Assembly (NCBI GenBank): GCA_903911925.1
Contig: CAIWFH010000194.1
Span: 1 to 59,272 of the forward strand
DNA: 59,272 nucleotides
Direction of reading: 5' to 3'
Origin: an uncultured Acidobacteriaceae bacterium
GTDB lineage: Bacteria; Acidobacteriota; Terriglobia; Terriglobales; Acidobacteriaceae
Shown: positions 1-9,400 of the stretch, in pieces
Numbering within the stretch: the first letter of the stretch is position 1
Layout of the letters: every line of letters begins with the position of its first letter
Position numbers and translations under genes: made by a program
Notes under the pieces: model-generated
What the model saw: the letters and a program-made list of their open reading frames with translations, nothing else
What the model was told of the DNA's origin: nothing
Databases searched by the model: none

Positions 1-1
1 G

Positions 2-499
2 GAGCACAACAAGGATGTCGTGATACTGCTTGACAGCATCACGCGCCTGGCACGGGCCTATAATACCGTCGTGCCCCCCAGCGGCAAGGTCCTCTCGGGA
101 GGCGTTGATTCAAACGCCCTGCATAAGCCAAAGCGGTTTTTCGGCGCAGCCCGCAACATCGAGGATGGCGGCAGCCTCACGATTATCGCAACGGCCCTCA
201 TCGATACGGGCAGCCGCATGGACGAAGTTATTTTTGAAGAGTTCAAGGGCACGGGCAACATGGAAATCATCCTGGACCGGAAACTCGTGGACAAGCGCGT
301 CTTCCCGGCCATCGACATCCAGCGCTCCGGCACCCGCAAGGAAGAGTTGCTCATCCCCAAGGACGACCTCTCCCGCACCTGGATTCTGCGCAAGGTCCTC
401 AACCCGTTGTCGCCCGTCGAAGCCATGGAAGTGCTCATCAGCCGCCTGGAGAAGTCCCGCAACAACGCCGAGTTCCTGGCGAATATGAATCAGTTGTAG
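2..499 (+). CDS. rho: Transcription termination factor Rho, C-terminal part (5' end outside window)
   Basis: Rho is the hexameric RNA helicase/ATPase that ends transcription at Rho-dependent sites. The frame is open from base 2, so only the last 165 residues are present. They match the end of the Rho ATPase core: the Walker B-like segment VVILLDSITRLARAYN, the Q-loop/R-loop region with SGGVDSNALHKPKRFFGAARN, then GGSLTIIATALIDTGSRMDE and the conserved tail ending LPIDI-type FPAIDIQRSGTRKEELL. The stop is TAG at 497-499. The N-terminal RNA-binding domain lies outside the window. A hairpin and tRNA-Ala follow directly. Identification is secure; nothing unusual is visible in the part seen. Confidence 0.97.
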   Translation, partial: EHNKDVVILLDSITRLARAYNTVVPPSGKVLSGGVDSNALHKPKRFFGAARNIEDGGSLTIIATALIDTGSRMDEVIFEEFKGTGNMEIILDRKLVDKRVFPAIDIQRSGTRKEELLIPKDDLSRTWILRKVLNPLSPVEAMEVLISRLEKSRNNAEFLANMNQL

Positions 500-501
500 A
501 C

Positions 502-543
502 ACCGGCGGACGGCATCCCTTCCCGGAAATGCCGTCCGCTGGT
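502..543 (+). terminator. Hairpin after rho
   Basis: Bases 502-516 and 529-543 form a 15-bp stem with one mismatch and a 12-nt loop, three bases after the rho stop. No T tract follows, so it may work as a 3'-end stabiliser or processing signal rather than a strong intrinsic terminator. Confidence 0.6.
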
Positions 544-559
544 AAGATGGTTAAGTCGT

Positions 560-635
560 GGGGCTGTAGCTCAGCTGGGAGAGCGCCTCGTTCGCAACGA
601 GGAGGCCAGCGGTTCGATCCCGCTCAGCTCCACCA
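560..635 (+). tRNA. tRNA-Ala (anticodon CGC)
   Basis: A 76-nt cloverleaf with encoded CCA. The acceptor arm GGGGCTG pairs with CAGCTCC and contains the G3-U70 wobble pair, the identity element of alanine tRNAs. The anticodon stem CCTCG/CGAGG encloses the loop TTCGCAA, giving anticodon CGC. The T arm is CAGCG/CGCT-type with GTTCGATCC. The 3' 24 nt recur at 18065-18088, so this gene is the likely integration site of the block that follows. Confidence 0.97.
612..635 (+). repeat. Direct repeat, tRNA-side copy (candidate attL)
   Basis: The last 24 nt of tRNA-Ala, from the T-loop to CCA, match 18065-18088 in the same orientation at 23 of 24 positions (C at 625, T at 18078). This is the usual layout for elements that integrate into the 3' half of a tRNA gene and restore it. 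That an integration took place is inferred. Confidence 0.7.
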
Positions 636-836
636 AAATATCTGCACTTGCGGCATCCCTGCCGTGTCCCAGTCGGCATTTGTGTCGTAACCCTTCGTTG
701 TGCCGCCTGGATTGCCCTTAATCTCCGTTTTCATTGCGAACGCGGCCCCGAGGTGATGGGGGCTGCATTTCGGCGGCTACTTCCCCATCAAGCCAGAATG
801 CGATGAAATACCTGCCGGAGTTAAAATAGAGGCATC

Positions 837-3800
837 ATGTCCTGCCAGATCGATGCACTTGGCCGGTTCCATTCATGTTGCAAACGTGCTTTTGCGCCCT
901 GCTGGCCGCTCGCTCTCGCCGGAATTTTCGTGTTGACATTGCTGCCAGGCTCACCCTGCGGGGCGCAGGTTTTGCGCCCGGAGCCGAGCAAGCAAGCGGA
1001 TGTGCGACCACCGTTCGTCCAAAAAAAGAAGGTGATTGAAGGGCATTTTGAGTCGGCGCGCCCCACTCCTCGCCCGCAATTCGACGGAGTTGTGCCGGGT
1101 GCCCGGCTGCTTGAACAGCACAGGATGCACTCCGCCAAGGTGCAAGGCCGGGCCAAAGCGAGCCTCGCCGTTCACCCGCGAGGCCAGACGCCCAATGCAT
1201 CCTTCGCGCCCGGCATTCTGCTTCGGCCATCGTTACCGGCCGGCGCACTGCCAACCTCGGTTGTCACCGGCGACTTCAATCGGGACGGCCACATGGATTT
1301 TATTGTGGCGAATGGCCTGACGAACGACCTTTGGATTTACCTGGGAAACGGCGATGGAACCTTTCAGCTTCCGCGCATTGTTCCGCTCAGCAGGGGGCTG
1401 GCGCCGGTTGGCATTGCCACAGGAGATCTTCGCGGCGACGGAAAACTGGACATTGTGGTGGCGGAGGCGGACACGTCGTCCATCGGAATTTTGCTTGGCA
1501 ATGGCGACGGCACATTCGGCTATGAGCAGGAATACTCGCTGCCGGAACCGCCCGAATCCGTGGTGATCGATGACTTCAATCACGACGGCAAGGCGGATAT
1601 TGCGGCCGTAATGGTGACTACCGTCGCTGCCAGCCCAAACGCAATTCCCTATATCGCTCTCCTTACGGGGGACGGTTCGGGAGGTTTTGGCGCCCCGACC
1701 ATCACAAACACCAGGACCTTCGCCATCACCGCATGGAATATCACCTCCGGGGATGTGAACAACGACGGTTTGTCCGATCTGCTGATCACTGGGCCAGGAT
1801 TTGAGAACTCTCAGGTCTTTCTTAGCAATGGTGACGGGACGTTCAAGGCAGGCGCGATTGTAGTCGCGAACAACCCAGACACCGATTACCCCATGGTCCT
1901 GGACGGGAGGCTTGGCGATCTTAATGGCGACGGATGCCTGGATGCAGCGGTCGCAGACATCAACACCATGGTTTGGGTTGCATTCGGCGACTGTGCTGGG
2001 CATTTCACCGCTCCGCAGCCCGTTTACATGGGCGGCAGCAACGCTTCGGTTCGAATTGCCGATGTCAATCGGGATGGGCATCCGGACATTATTGCCGCGT
2101 CGTTTCCGGGCATTTCTCCCTATTATGGCTTTGAAGCAGGCGATACGCTGAATGTGGCGCTCGGCGATGGCAAGGGAAACTTCGGGCCGGCACGAACCTA
2201 CGTCGGCGACGGCCAGGCTTACTCGATTGGAGTAGCAGATTTCACCGGCGACGGAAGGCCGGATTTCGTTACCGCGAACAACGACACGGATACCGTGACC
2301 GCATACCTGAACGATGGAAGCGGCGACTTTGGTTTCCCGCAGGGAATCTATGCAGGTGTTCCCGGCCAGGGAACCATCGATGCGCCCATATCGTCGGTAT
2401 CTTTTCCCGACCTCAATAACGATGGAAAAACAGATGTCTTCTTTCTCGACTTAGGAATGACCGGCGAGTACTTTGCCAGCGGATTTCTCAACGACGGGAC
2501 AGGGCGGTTTAACGGGCCTTTCTCGACCGACATGGGAATTGGGATCGTCGATCACTGGATTGGCGACTGCCGGCTCGGCAACTTCAGAAAGACCGGTCTA
2601 ATGGACATGGTCGCCATTGGATTGAATACCGAATACTCCGAGGGAGCAGGGTTTATTCTCTTCCTGCCTGGCAATGGCAACGGGACTTTCGGCAAGGGGA
2701 AGCCAGTCGCGACCGTCGGCGCCGATGGAATTCTGACCACTGGAGACTTCAACAACGACGGTAAACTGGATTTCGTTGCCGTGGGAGGAAGCCCCACTGC
2801 CAAAGTGACAGCCTTTCTCGGCAACGCCGATGGCACATTTCACTCCGCTGCTCCTGTCACGCTCCCCGATGGAATGGGAGATATTGCGCGAGTGTACTCC
2901 GGCGACTTCAATCACGACGGCAAGCTGGACATCCTGGTCTTTACTACCGCCAACGGCTATTGGACTACCGCTTCCGCTGTATGGGAGTTCGACGGCAATG
3001 GCGATGGCACCTTTCAATCAGCGAAGAAGTTGTTTTCAGATTTTCAGCCCATTGCCCTGGCCGACGTGAATGGCGACGGAAGGCCGGATATTGCCCGTTA
3101 TGACACGATGTGGCCCGATGGAGAAACTGAAACCCTTGGGCCTGCTACTTTCACCAACTATCTTGGCCTGGCTGACGGGAGCTTCAAGGAAAGTAGTTCA
3201 TACGCGCCTTATGCCGGAGTGCCGATCTCTGTGATGCCCTACGAGCAATTTGGCGACCCTCTCGCCTCGTCCCTGGTCGGCGACTTCAGCGGGAACGGGA
3301 AGCCTGACGAAGTGGCCTTTCAGCGGCCAGGCGAGGGGCCCGGCGAATCGTACGCCCAGTTCTTGATGGGAAACGGCGACGGAACCTTTACTCCAACTTA
3401 CAATATCGTGCCTTTCGCAGAATACGGTTATCCGCTTTATGCGCACAGTCTGGACAGCAGTGGGATTGACGACATGGTGGAACTGGACAATGGAACCTCC
3501 GCGTTTCATGTCTTCAAGGGTGGGCCCGCTCCAGCGCTGCAAATTGCTCTGGAGGATTCAACCGTCACCGGGAATTCGAGCTGCGGCTGGGTGTTTCTCA
3601 ATCTTCCATCCAGTTCGTCTGCAACGATCGCACTTTCATCCACTGTCTCCGGCGTTGCGTTGCCCTCATCGGTAACCGTTCCCGCCAATGCGCTCGCCGA
3701 ACGCTTCTGCTATACGTTGGCCGGCGATTACGACTGGCGCCAGGTCTTCGACATCAACGCTCAGTTCAATGGCACTACGGCCACCGCGTATGCCTCTGAC

Positions 3801-6182
3801 AGCTATGTCCTGGGCTTTGACGAAACCGTCTCCCAGTCGACGGTCCCGCCGATTTACGTAGGCCAGACGACTGCCCCGATCACCGTTTCGCTGACCTCAT
3901 CGCAGGGCTACACATCCAGTGTGAAACTTTACTGCGAAGGGATGAACCCGGGCGATAGCTGCCAATTCGGCTCCACCTCGCTGGACGTTTCGCCCGCGGC
4001 GGTAGCCAGCACAACGGTCGCATTTGCGATTGGGCCAACTTCAGCGGAGTACGGCAGCACCTCCAACTTCACCATTGTGGCCGACGACGGCAACGTGATC
4101 CAACGCCAGACCGTGGCAGTTTCCGTTGCCTCGTTGAATATGTGGTCCTTTGCCAGCACCAGCTTCAATACCGCTTCTCCGGGAACCGTCACAACGACAT
4201 TCGTCGTGGTCGGAATCCCGCCTTATGCACTAAGTTGTTCCGGTTTGCCCCCTGGGGCAACCTGCACCTTTAGCGGCACATTCTCCGCCTATCCAAACCA
4301 CAGCGGCATGAATCTGACCGTTGCGATTCCGGCGGGCCTTGCTGCCGGTGGCTATCCAATTCAGGTGGTGGCAACGAGCGGCCCCCAAACAGCTTCAATG
4401 CAGTTGAACCTGCAGGTGCTCCCTCCCGCTCCTACCCCGGTTATCTCGCCTGCAGGCGGGGTCTACTCAACACCCCAGAAGGTCACCATTCAGGACTCCG
4501 GCGCCAATGCCATGATCTTTTACACAACCGACGGGACAAAGCCTTCGATGTCCTCGACTTCCTACGGCAACTACCCCATCACGGTATCGGCGACCGAGAC
4601 TGTCCAGGCCATCGCCATCGCCAGCAACTGCGTGCCGAGCGCCGTGGCATCGGCAGCATTCGTCTTCGAACTGCCGCAGAACATCAATTTCCCGCAGCCA
4701 ACTTCGCCCATCCCTTACGGGGCAGGGCCTGTGACACTCTCGGCTACCGGTGGCCCGTCAGGAAAGCCGGTTGTATTCAGCGTTCTTTCCGGGCCGGGCT
4801 CAATCAGCGGTAACATCCTGACGTTCAGCGGCGCGGGAACCGTGTTAGTGGCGGCCAATCAGCTTGGCAACAATACCTATGCGCCCGCAACCCAAGTCAC
4901 GCAGAACATTGTCGAGAGCAAGGGCGGAGCAAAGCTATCTCTCGCCAATCTGGCGCAGGTCTACACGGGCTCCCCCATTTCAATCACGGCCACTACAATT
5001 CCGGCTGGCCTGCCGGTAGGCATTACGTACAATGGCTCACCGGCTCCGCCGACGGCAGCGAAAAGCTATCCCGTGATCGCAACTATCGAAGACCCGAATC
5101 TGGCCGGCGTAGCAACCGGAACACTCACGATCAGCAAGGCAGCACAGAACATCACCTTCCTGCCGCTGCCATCCTCAGTCATCTACGGCAGCAGTTCGTT
5201 CGCCTTGTCGGCGACTTCCAGTTCCGGTCTTCCCGTGACGCTCAGTGTTACAGGACCGGCGAAGTTCAGCGGCGCCACTTTGACGATTACGGGCGCAGGC
5301 ACCGTCACCATCACCGCCAGCCAGGTTGGCAACGGAAACTACTCCGCGGCCGCTGCTGTATCGAGGATCGTCTCCGTGAACAAGGCGCCGTTAACGGTGA
5401 CCGCTACGAGCGTATCGGCGCCGTATGGGCAGACGCTTCCCAAGCTAACGTATGCAACAGCGGGATATGTAAACGGCGAAAGCTCCTCGGTGTTAAAGGG
5501 CGCTCCAACCGAGACAACAACCGCCAGGCAATGGTCAGCGGTGGGGAGCTATCCGATCACGATTACGCAAGGCTCGCTGACTGCAGCGAATTACAGCTTT
5601 ACATTCGTGAACGGCACAGTCACGATGACATCGCTGGGCACAACAGCGACGCCTGTTATCCGTTTGGCTGCCGGAACGTACACCTCGGCGCAAACAGCCA
5701 CCATCGCAGATCCAACGAATGGTGCATCGATCTACTACACAACAAACGGAACAACGCCCTCTGCTTCATCGACGAAATACACTTCCGCTGGAATCAGGGT
5801 AACGGCAACGGAAACGATCAACGCGATTGCGGTGGCGCCGGGATACACGCAGAGCGCCGTCGCCACGGCGGCTTATGTAATCGCCACTGCGCCCAAGGTT
5901 ACCACCGCGGCGGCCTCGAATGTGAATACACCGAGCGCCACGCTGAACGGCATCGTCACCGCAAACAATGCCGCTGCGCAGTACTGGTTTACTTACGGAA
6001 CCAGCAGGACCGCGCTGACCAGCATAACCGCGAAGACCGGCGGACTGACCGGCTCGACTGCGACTCCGGTCAGCGCCACAATTGCCGGGCTGAAGACGAA
6101 GACCACCTATTACTTCGAGGTTGTGGCCTCAAATGCGGTGGGGACGACGTCGGGGACGGTGTTGAACTTCACAACGAATTGA
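837..6182 (+). CDS. Secreted giant FG-GAP/Ig-like/chitobiase-C-like mosaic protein
   Basis: A 1781-aa exported protein with no enzyme domain that I recognise. Residues 1-43 are a signal peptide (basic start, hydrophobic run LALAGIFVLTLL, likely cut after CGA). About residues 135-890 hold many FG-GAP/VCBS-type repeats with calcium-loop motifs such as DFNRDGHMDF, DFNNDGKLDF and GNGDGTF, which should fold as one or more beta-propellers. About 900-1190 are Ig/PKD-like. Chitobiase-C-terminal-like modules lie near 1198-1280 and 1608-1685 (YYTTNGTTPS). MBG/Ig-like modules lie between them. The C-terminus is fibronectin-III-like (TTYYFEVVASNAVGTTSGT). No anchor or sorting signal is seen. GAGG four bases before ATG supports the start. 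Role inferred: surface adhesion or matrix component. It is convergent with the larger gene at 6440-17287, which shares several module types. Confidence 0.9.
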   Translation: MSCQIDALGRFHSCCKRAFAPCWPLALAGIFVLTLLPGSPCGAQVLRPEPSKQADVRPPFVQKKKVIEGHFESARPTPRPQFDGVVPGARLLEQHRMHSAKVQGRAKASLAVHPRGQTPNASFAPGILLRPSLPAGALPTSVVTGDFNRDGHMDFIVANGLTNDLWIYLGNGDGTFQLPRIVPLSRGLAPVGIATGDLRGDGKLDIVVAEADTSSIGILLGNGDGTFGYEQEYSLPEPPESVVIDDFNHDGKADIAAVMVTTVAASPNAIPYIALLTGDGSGGFGAPTITNTRTFAITAWNITSGDVNNDGLSDLLITGPGFENSQVFLSNGDGTFKAGAIVVANNPDTDYPMVLDGRLGDLNGDGCLDAAVADINTMVWVAFGDCAGHFTAPQPVYMGGSNASVRIADVNRDGHPDIIAASFPGISPYYGFEAGDTLNVALGDGKGNFGPARTYVGDGQAYSIGVADFTGDGRPDFVTANNDTDTVTAYLNDGSGDFGFPQGIYAGVPGQGTIDAPISSVSFPDLNNDGKTDVFFLDLGMTGEYFASGFLNDGTGRFNGPFSTDMGIGIVDHWIGDCRLGNFRKTGLMDMVAIGLNTEYSEGAGFILFLPGNGNGTFGKGKPVATVGADGILTTGDFNNDGKLDFVAVGGSPTAKVTAFLGNADGTFHSAAPVTLPDGMGDIARVYSGDFNHDGKLDILVFTTANGYWTTASAVWEFDGNGDGTFQSAKKLFSDFQPIALADVNGDGRPDIARYDTMWPDGETETLGPATFTNYLGLADGSFKESSSYAPYAGVPISVMPYEQFGDPLASSLVGDFSGNGKPDEVAFQRPGEGPGESYAQFLMGNGDGTFTPTYNIVPFAEYGYPLYAHSLDSSGIDDMVELDNGTSAFHVFKGGPAPALQIALEDSTVTGNSSCGWVFLNLPSSSSATIALSSTVSGVALPSSVTVPANALAERFCYTLAGDYDWRQVFDINAQFNGTTATAYASDSYVLGFDETVSQSTVPPIYVGQTTAPITVSLTSSQGYTSSVKLYCEGMNPGDSCQFGSTSLDVSPAAVASTTVAFAIGPTSAEYGSTSNFTIVADDGNVIQRQTVAVSVASLNMWSFASTSFNTASPGTVTTTFVVVGIPPYALSCSGLPPGATCTFSGTFSAYPNHSGMNLTVAIPAGLAAGGYPIQVVATSGPQTASMQLNLQVLPPAPTPVISPAGGVYSTPQKVTIQDSGANAMIFYTTDGTKPSMSSTSYGNYPITVSATETVQAIAIASNCVPSAVASAAFVFELPQNINFPQPTSPIPYGAGPVTLSATGGPSGKPVVFSVLSGPGSISGNILTFSGAGTVLVAANQLGNNTYAPATQVTQNIVESKGGAKLSLANLAQVYTGSPISITATTIPAGLPVGITYNGSPAPPTAAKSYPVIATIEDPNLAGVATGTLTISKAAQNITFLPLPSSVIYGSSSFALSATSSSGLPVTLSVTGPAKFSGATLTITGAGTVTITASQVGNGNYSAAAAVSRIVSVNKAPLTVTATSVSAPYGQTLPKLTYATAGYVNGESSSVLKGAPTETTTARQWSAVGSYPITITQGSLTAANYSFTFVNGTVTMTSLGTTATPVIRLAAGTYTSAQTATIADPTNGASIYYTTNGTTPSASSTKYTSAGIRVTATETINAIAVAPGYTQSAVATAAYVIATAPKVTTAAASNVNTPSATLNGIVTANNAAAQYWFTYGTSRTALTSITAKTGGLTGSTATPVSATIAGLKTKTTYYFEVVASNAVGTTSGTVLNFTTN

Positions 6183-6384
6183 GTATTGGGGTGGGTCTAA
6201 AGGGGAGTTTGGAATCTGCCCTTTGCCCAACATGGCCTCTCCTGCTCCAAGACAGAAGAGAGCGGGGAATGCTTTGATCGGCTCCTGGAGTTGAAAGCGT
6301 CAAGCGTGTCAGCACTCGCAAACCGCGGCAGGCCGCTTGCTGGACGGCATCAGAACGTAGACGATAACGGCAGTTCAAGTTTTA

Positions 6385-6423
6385 CCCTTTGCGGAGGAGC
6401 ATGGCTCGCTCCTCCGCCAAGGG
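6385..6423. terminator. Hairpin between the two convergent giant genes
   Basis: Bases 6385-6400 and 6408-6423 form a 16-bp stem with one mismatch and a 7-nt loop. It sits 17 bases beyond the stop of the leftward gene and about 200 bases beyond the rightward one, so it could end either transcript. There is no long T tract on either strand. Confidence 0.55.
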
Positions 6424-6439
6424 TTGAATTACGCGCGGC

Positions 6440-9400
6440 TTATTTTGCCGTAATGGTAACAGTGACTCCGACCGAGGTTGCCGCCGCGTAGTTGGTATCC
6501 CCCGCGTACTTTGCAGTGACGGTGTGGATTCCGGTTGTCAGTTTGGTGGTTGAATACGCGGCTGACCCACTGGTCAATTTCCCCGTGCCGAGCGTCGTTG
6601 TTCCGTCCATGAAGGTCACCGTACCGGTGGGCGCGGTGCTTCCCGGTCCGGTTACGGCGGCCGTGAAGGTGACCGACGAGCCGTTGGGAGCGGTGGTGGA
6701 AGACGGGGTCACGATGTCCGTGGGCGTGGCCTTGTTGACAGTGATGGTCTTCGATACCGCGGTTGCCGCCGCGTAGTTGCTGTTTCCGGTCTGGCTGGCG
6801 CTTACGGTCACCGAACCAGCTCCGGTAATCGTAAGCGTGCTGCCATTCACAGTCGCCGGTCCCGTCGTGGTGAAGGTCACCGTGAGACCGGAATTTGCCG
6901 TGGCAGCAAGGGCGATTGGAGCCGCGCCGTAGGTTACCGGCGTGGCAGGCGCAGTGAACGTAATGGTCTGAGCGGCTTTGCCGATTGTCACCGCGAGTGC
7001 GGGCGATGTGGCTGCTGCGTAATTAGCGTCTCCCGAATAGGCGGCCTTGAGGCTGTCTGCGCCTACGGGGAGCGCGGTAGTGGCGAGCGTGGCAACGCCG
7101 CTGCTGTTGAGCGTGCCCGTTCCAAGTGATGTGTTGCCGTTCAGGAAGTTGATTGTGCCGGTGGGCTTGGCTCCAGCGCCGGTCAAAGTCGCCGTCAGGG
7201 TTACTGAAGCTCCATAACTTGCCGAGCTTGCCGATGAGGTCAGTTTTGCGGTTGCTGTTCCGGGGCTCACAGTCTCAATTGCGGGGGCAGAGACACCGGG
7301 TAGATAGCGACTGTCGCCCGGGTAACTTGCCGTAATGGAGTCTGAGCCAACGGGGAGCGTGGCAATGGCCAGCGTGGCCACGCCGCTAGCGTTCAGCACA
7401 CCCGTGCCGACCGCTGAGTTGCCGTTGAGGAAGGTGACCGTTCCTGCAGGCTTGGTTGCGCCACCGGTGAGCGTGGCGGTGAAGGTGACCGTGGCGCCAT
7501 AAGCAGCGCCGCCAGCAGACGTCTTCAATGCGATGCTGGGAGCGGCCGCGGTAACGGATATTGTTTGGGACACCGGCGTAGCCGCTGCATAGTTGCCGTT
7601 TCCTGTCTGGCTGGCGGTAACTACCACGCTTCCCGCTCCAGTGATGGTTAGAGTACTGCCGGTCACGGTGGCTGGTCCGGTAGCGCCGAATGTCACGGCA
7701 AGACCGGAAGTGGAGGTTGCCGCCAGGGCGATGGGGCTGACCCCGTACGTTACCGACTGCGCCAGCGGTGTGAAGGTAATGGTTTGGCTGGATTTGTTTA
7801 TCGTAACGCTGACTGCGGCCGAGGTTGCGGTAGCGTAGTTTGTGTCGCCACCGTAACTTGCCTTCAGGCTGTCGGCGCCAATGGGCAGAGTGGTGAGGAC
7901 CAGCATCGCAACTCCGTTCGAATTCAGTGTGCCCGTTCCGATCGAAGTTGAACCGTTTTGGAAGGTGACGGTGCCCGTGGGCGCGCTGCCGGCACCGGTT
8001 AAGGTGGCGGTCAGCGTGACCGATGCGCCGTAGGACCCCGTGAGTTCAGAAGACAAGAGGGCCGCAGTCGGCGTGGCCTTGTTTACCTTGATGGTTTGTG
8101 AAACGGCAGCGGCAGCGGAGTAGTTTCCGTTCCCAGCCTGATTCGCTGCGACCACAACCGAGCCGGCGCCCGTGATGGTGATCGTGTTGCCGTTGAGTGA
8201 TCCGGGGCCTGTGACGCTAAAGGCAACTGGCAGTCCGGAATCCGAAGTCGCCGAGAGGTTGATCGGGCTCATTCCATAGGTGAACGTGGCCGGAAGCGGC
8301 GAGAAGGTGATTTTCTGCGTTGCCTTGGTCACGGAGACAGACACCGCGGCCGAAACCGCGGTGGTGTAGTTGGTGTCGCCCAGGTAGCTTGCCGTGATGG
8401 AGTGCGATCCCACCGCCAGGCTGGTGGTGGCGCATGTTGCCACGCCGCTCGCATTCAACGTGCCGGTTCCCAGTTGCGTGGCGCCGTCAAGGAATGCGAC
8501 GGAGCCGGCCGGCGAGACTCCGGTGCCGGTCAGGGTTGCCGTCAAGGTAACTGAAGCGCCGTAAGCGACAGATACCGAAGACGCCTTGAGGCTCGCTGAA
8601 GGCTTGGCCCGGTTGACAACCAGGTTGACGCTTGCCGATCCGGCTGTATAGTCGGTGGCATCGGTTGGAGCGAGAGTTGCCGACAATGCTTGCGTGCCGA
8701 CAGTCAGCACCGCGCCGGCGGCTGGAGTATAGGTGAACTTTCCGGCAACTGCGGAAGTGGCATTCAACTGGGTTGAGCTCAGCGCGGTCCCATAGGTAAT
8801 GGCCGCGGGTGTTGCCCAGGAGACGGCGGGGGTTGCTTTAGCAATGGTCAGCGTTCCGGCAGCGAACGTAAACGTATAGTTGGCTGCGGCAAGTGTGCCT
8901 TGCGCGGCAGTGATGGGATATCTTCCAACCGCCGAGGTTAATGTGGCGGTGGTAGACAGGGCAGGTGAGCCGGTTACAGCGCTTTGTGCGTCCCCGTTCA
9001 CAAAGCCGGCAATACCGGCGGTAAAGGTGGGATTCGCTGCGCCATAGGCGCGGCTGGCGTCAGTTGCGGTGACTGTCAGGACGGCTGGCGTAACTTGAAT
9101 TGTGACTGTGGCGGAGTTCGCCGTGTAGTTGCCGGTATCGTTTGGCGTGAAATTGACCGAGAGGGTGGGTGTGCCAACCGCCAGTACGGTGCCTGCAATG
9201 GGGGAGTAAACCAGAGTTCCCTGCACCGAGGCATTTGCGTTCAGTTGATTGGATCCAAGCGGCGTGCCATATTTGATCGCCGCGGGTTTGGCCCAGGTAA
9301 TGACCGGCGCGGCCTTGTTCACCGTCAGGCTGACGGCGGAAGAAGTGACGGCGCCAAAATGCGTGTCGCCGGGATAGCTTGCAGTGATGGTGTGCGGTCC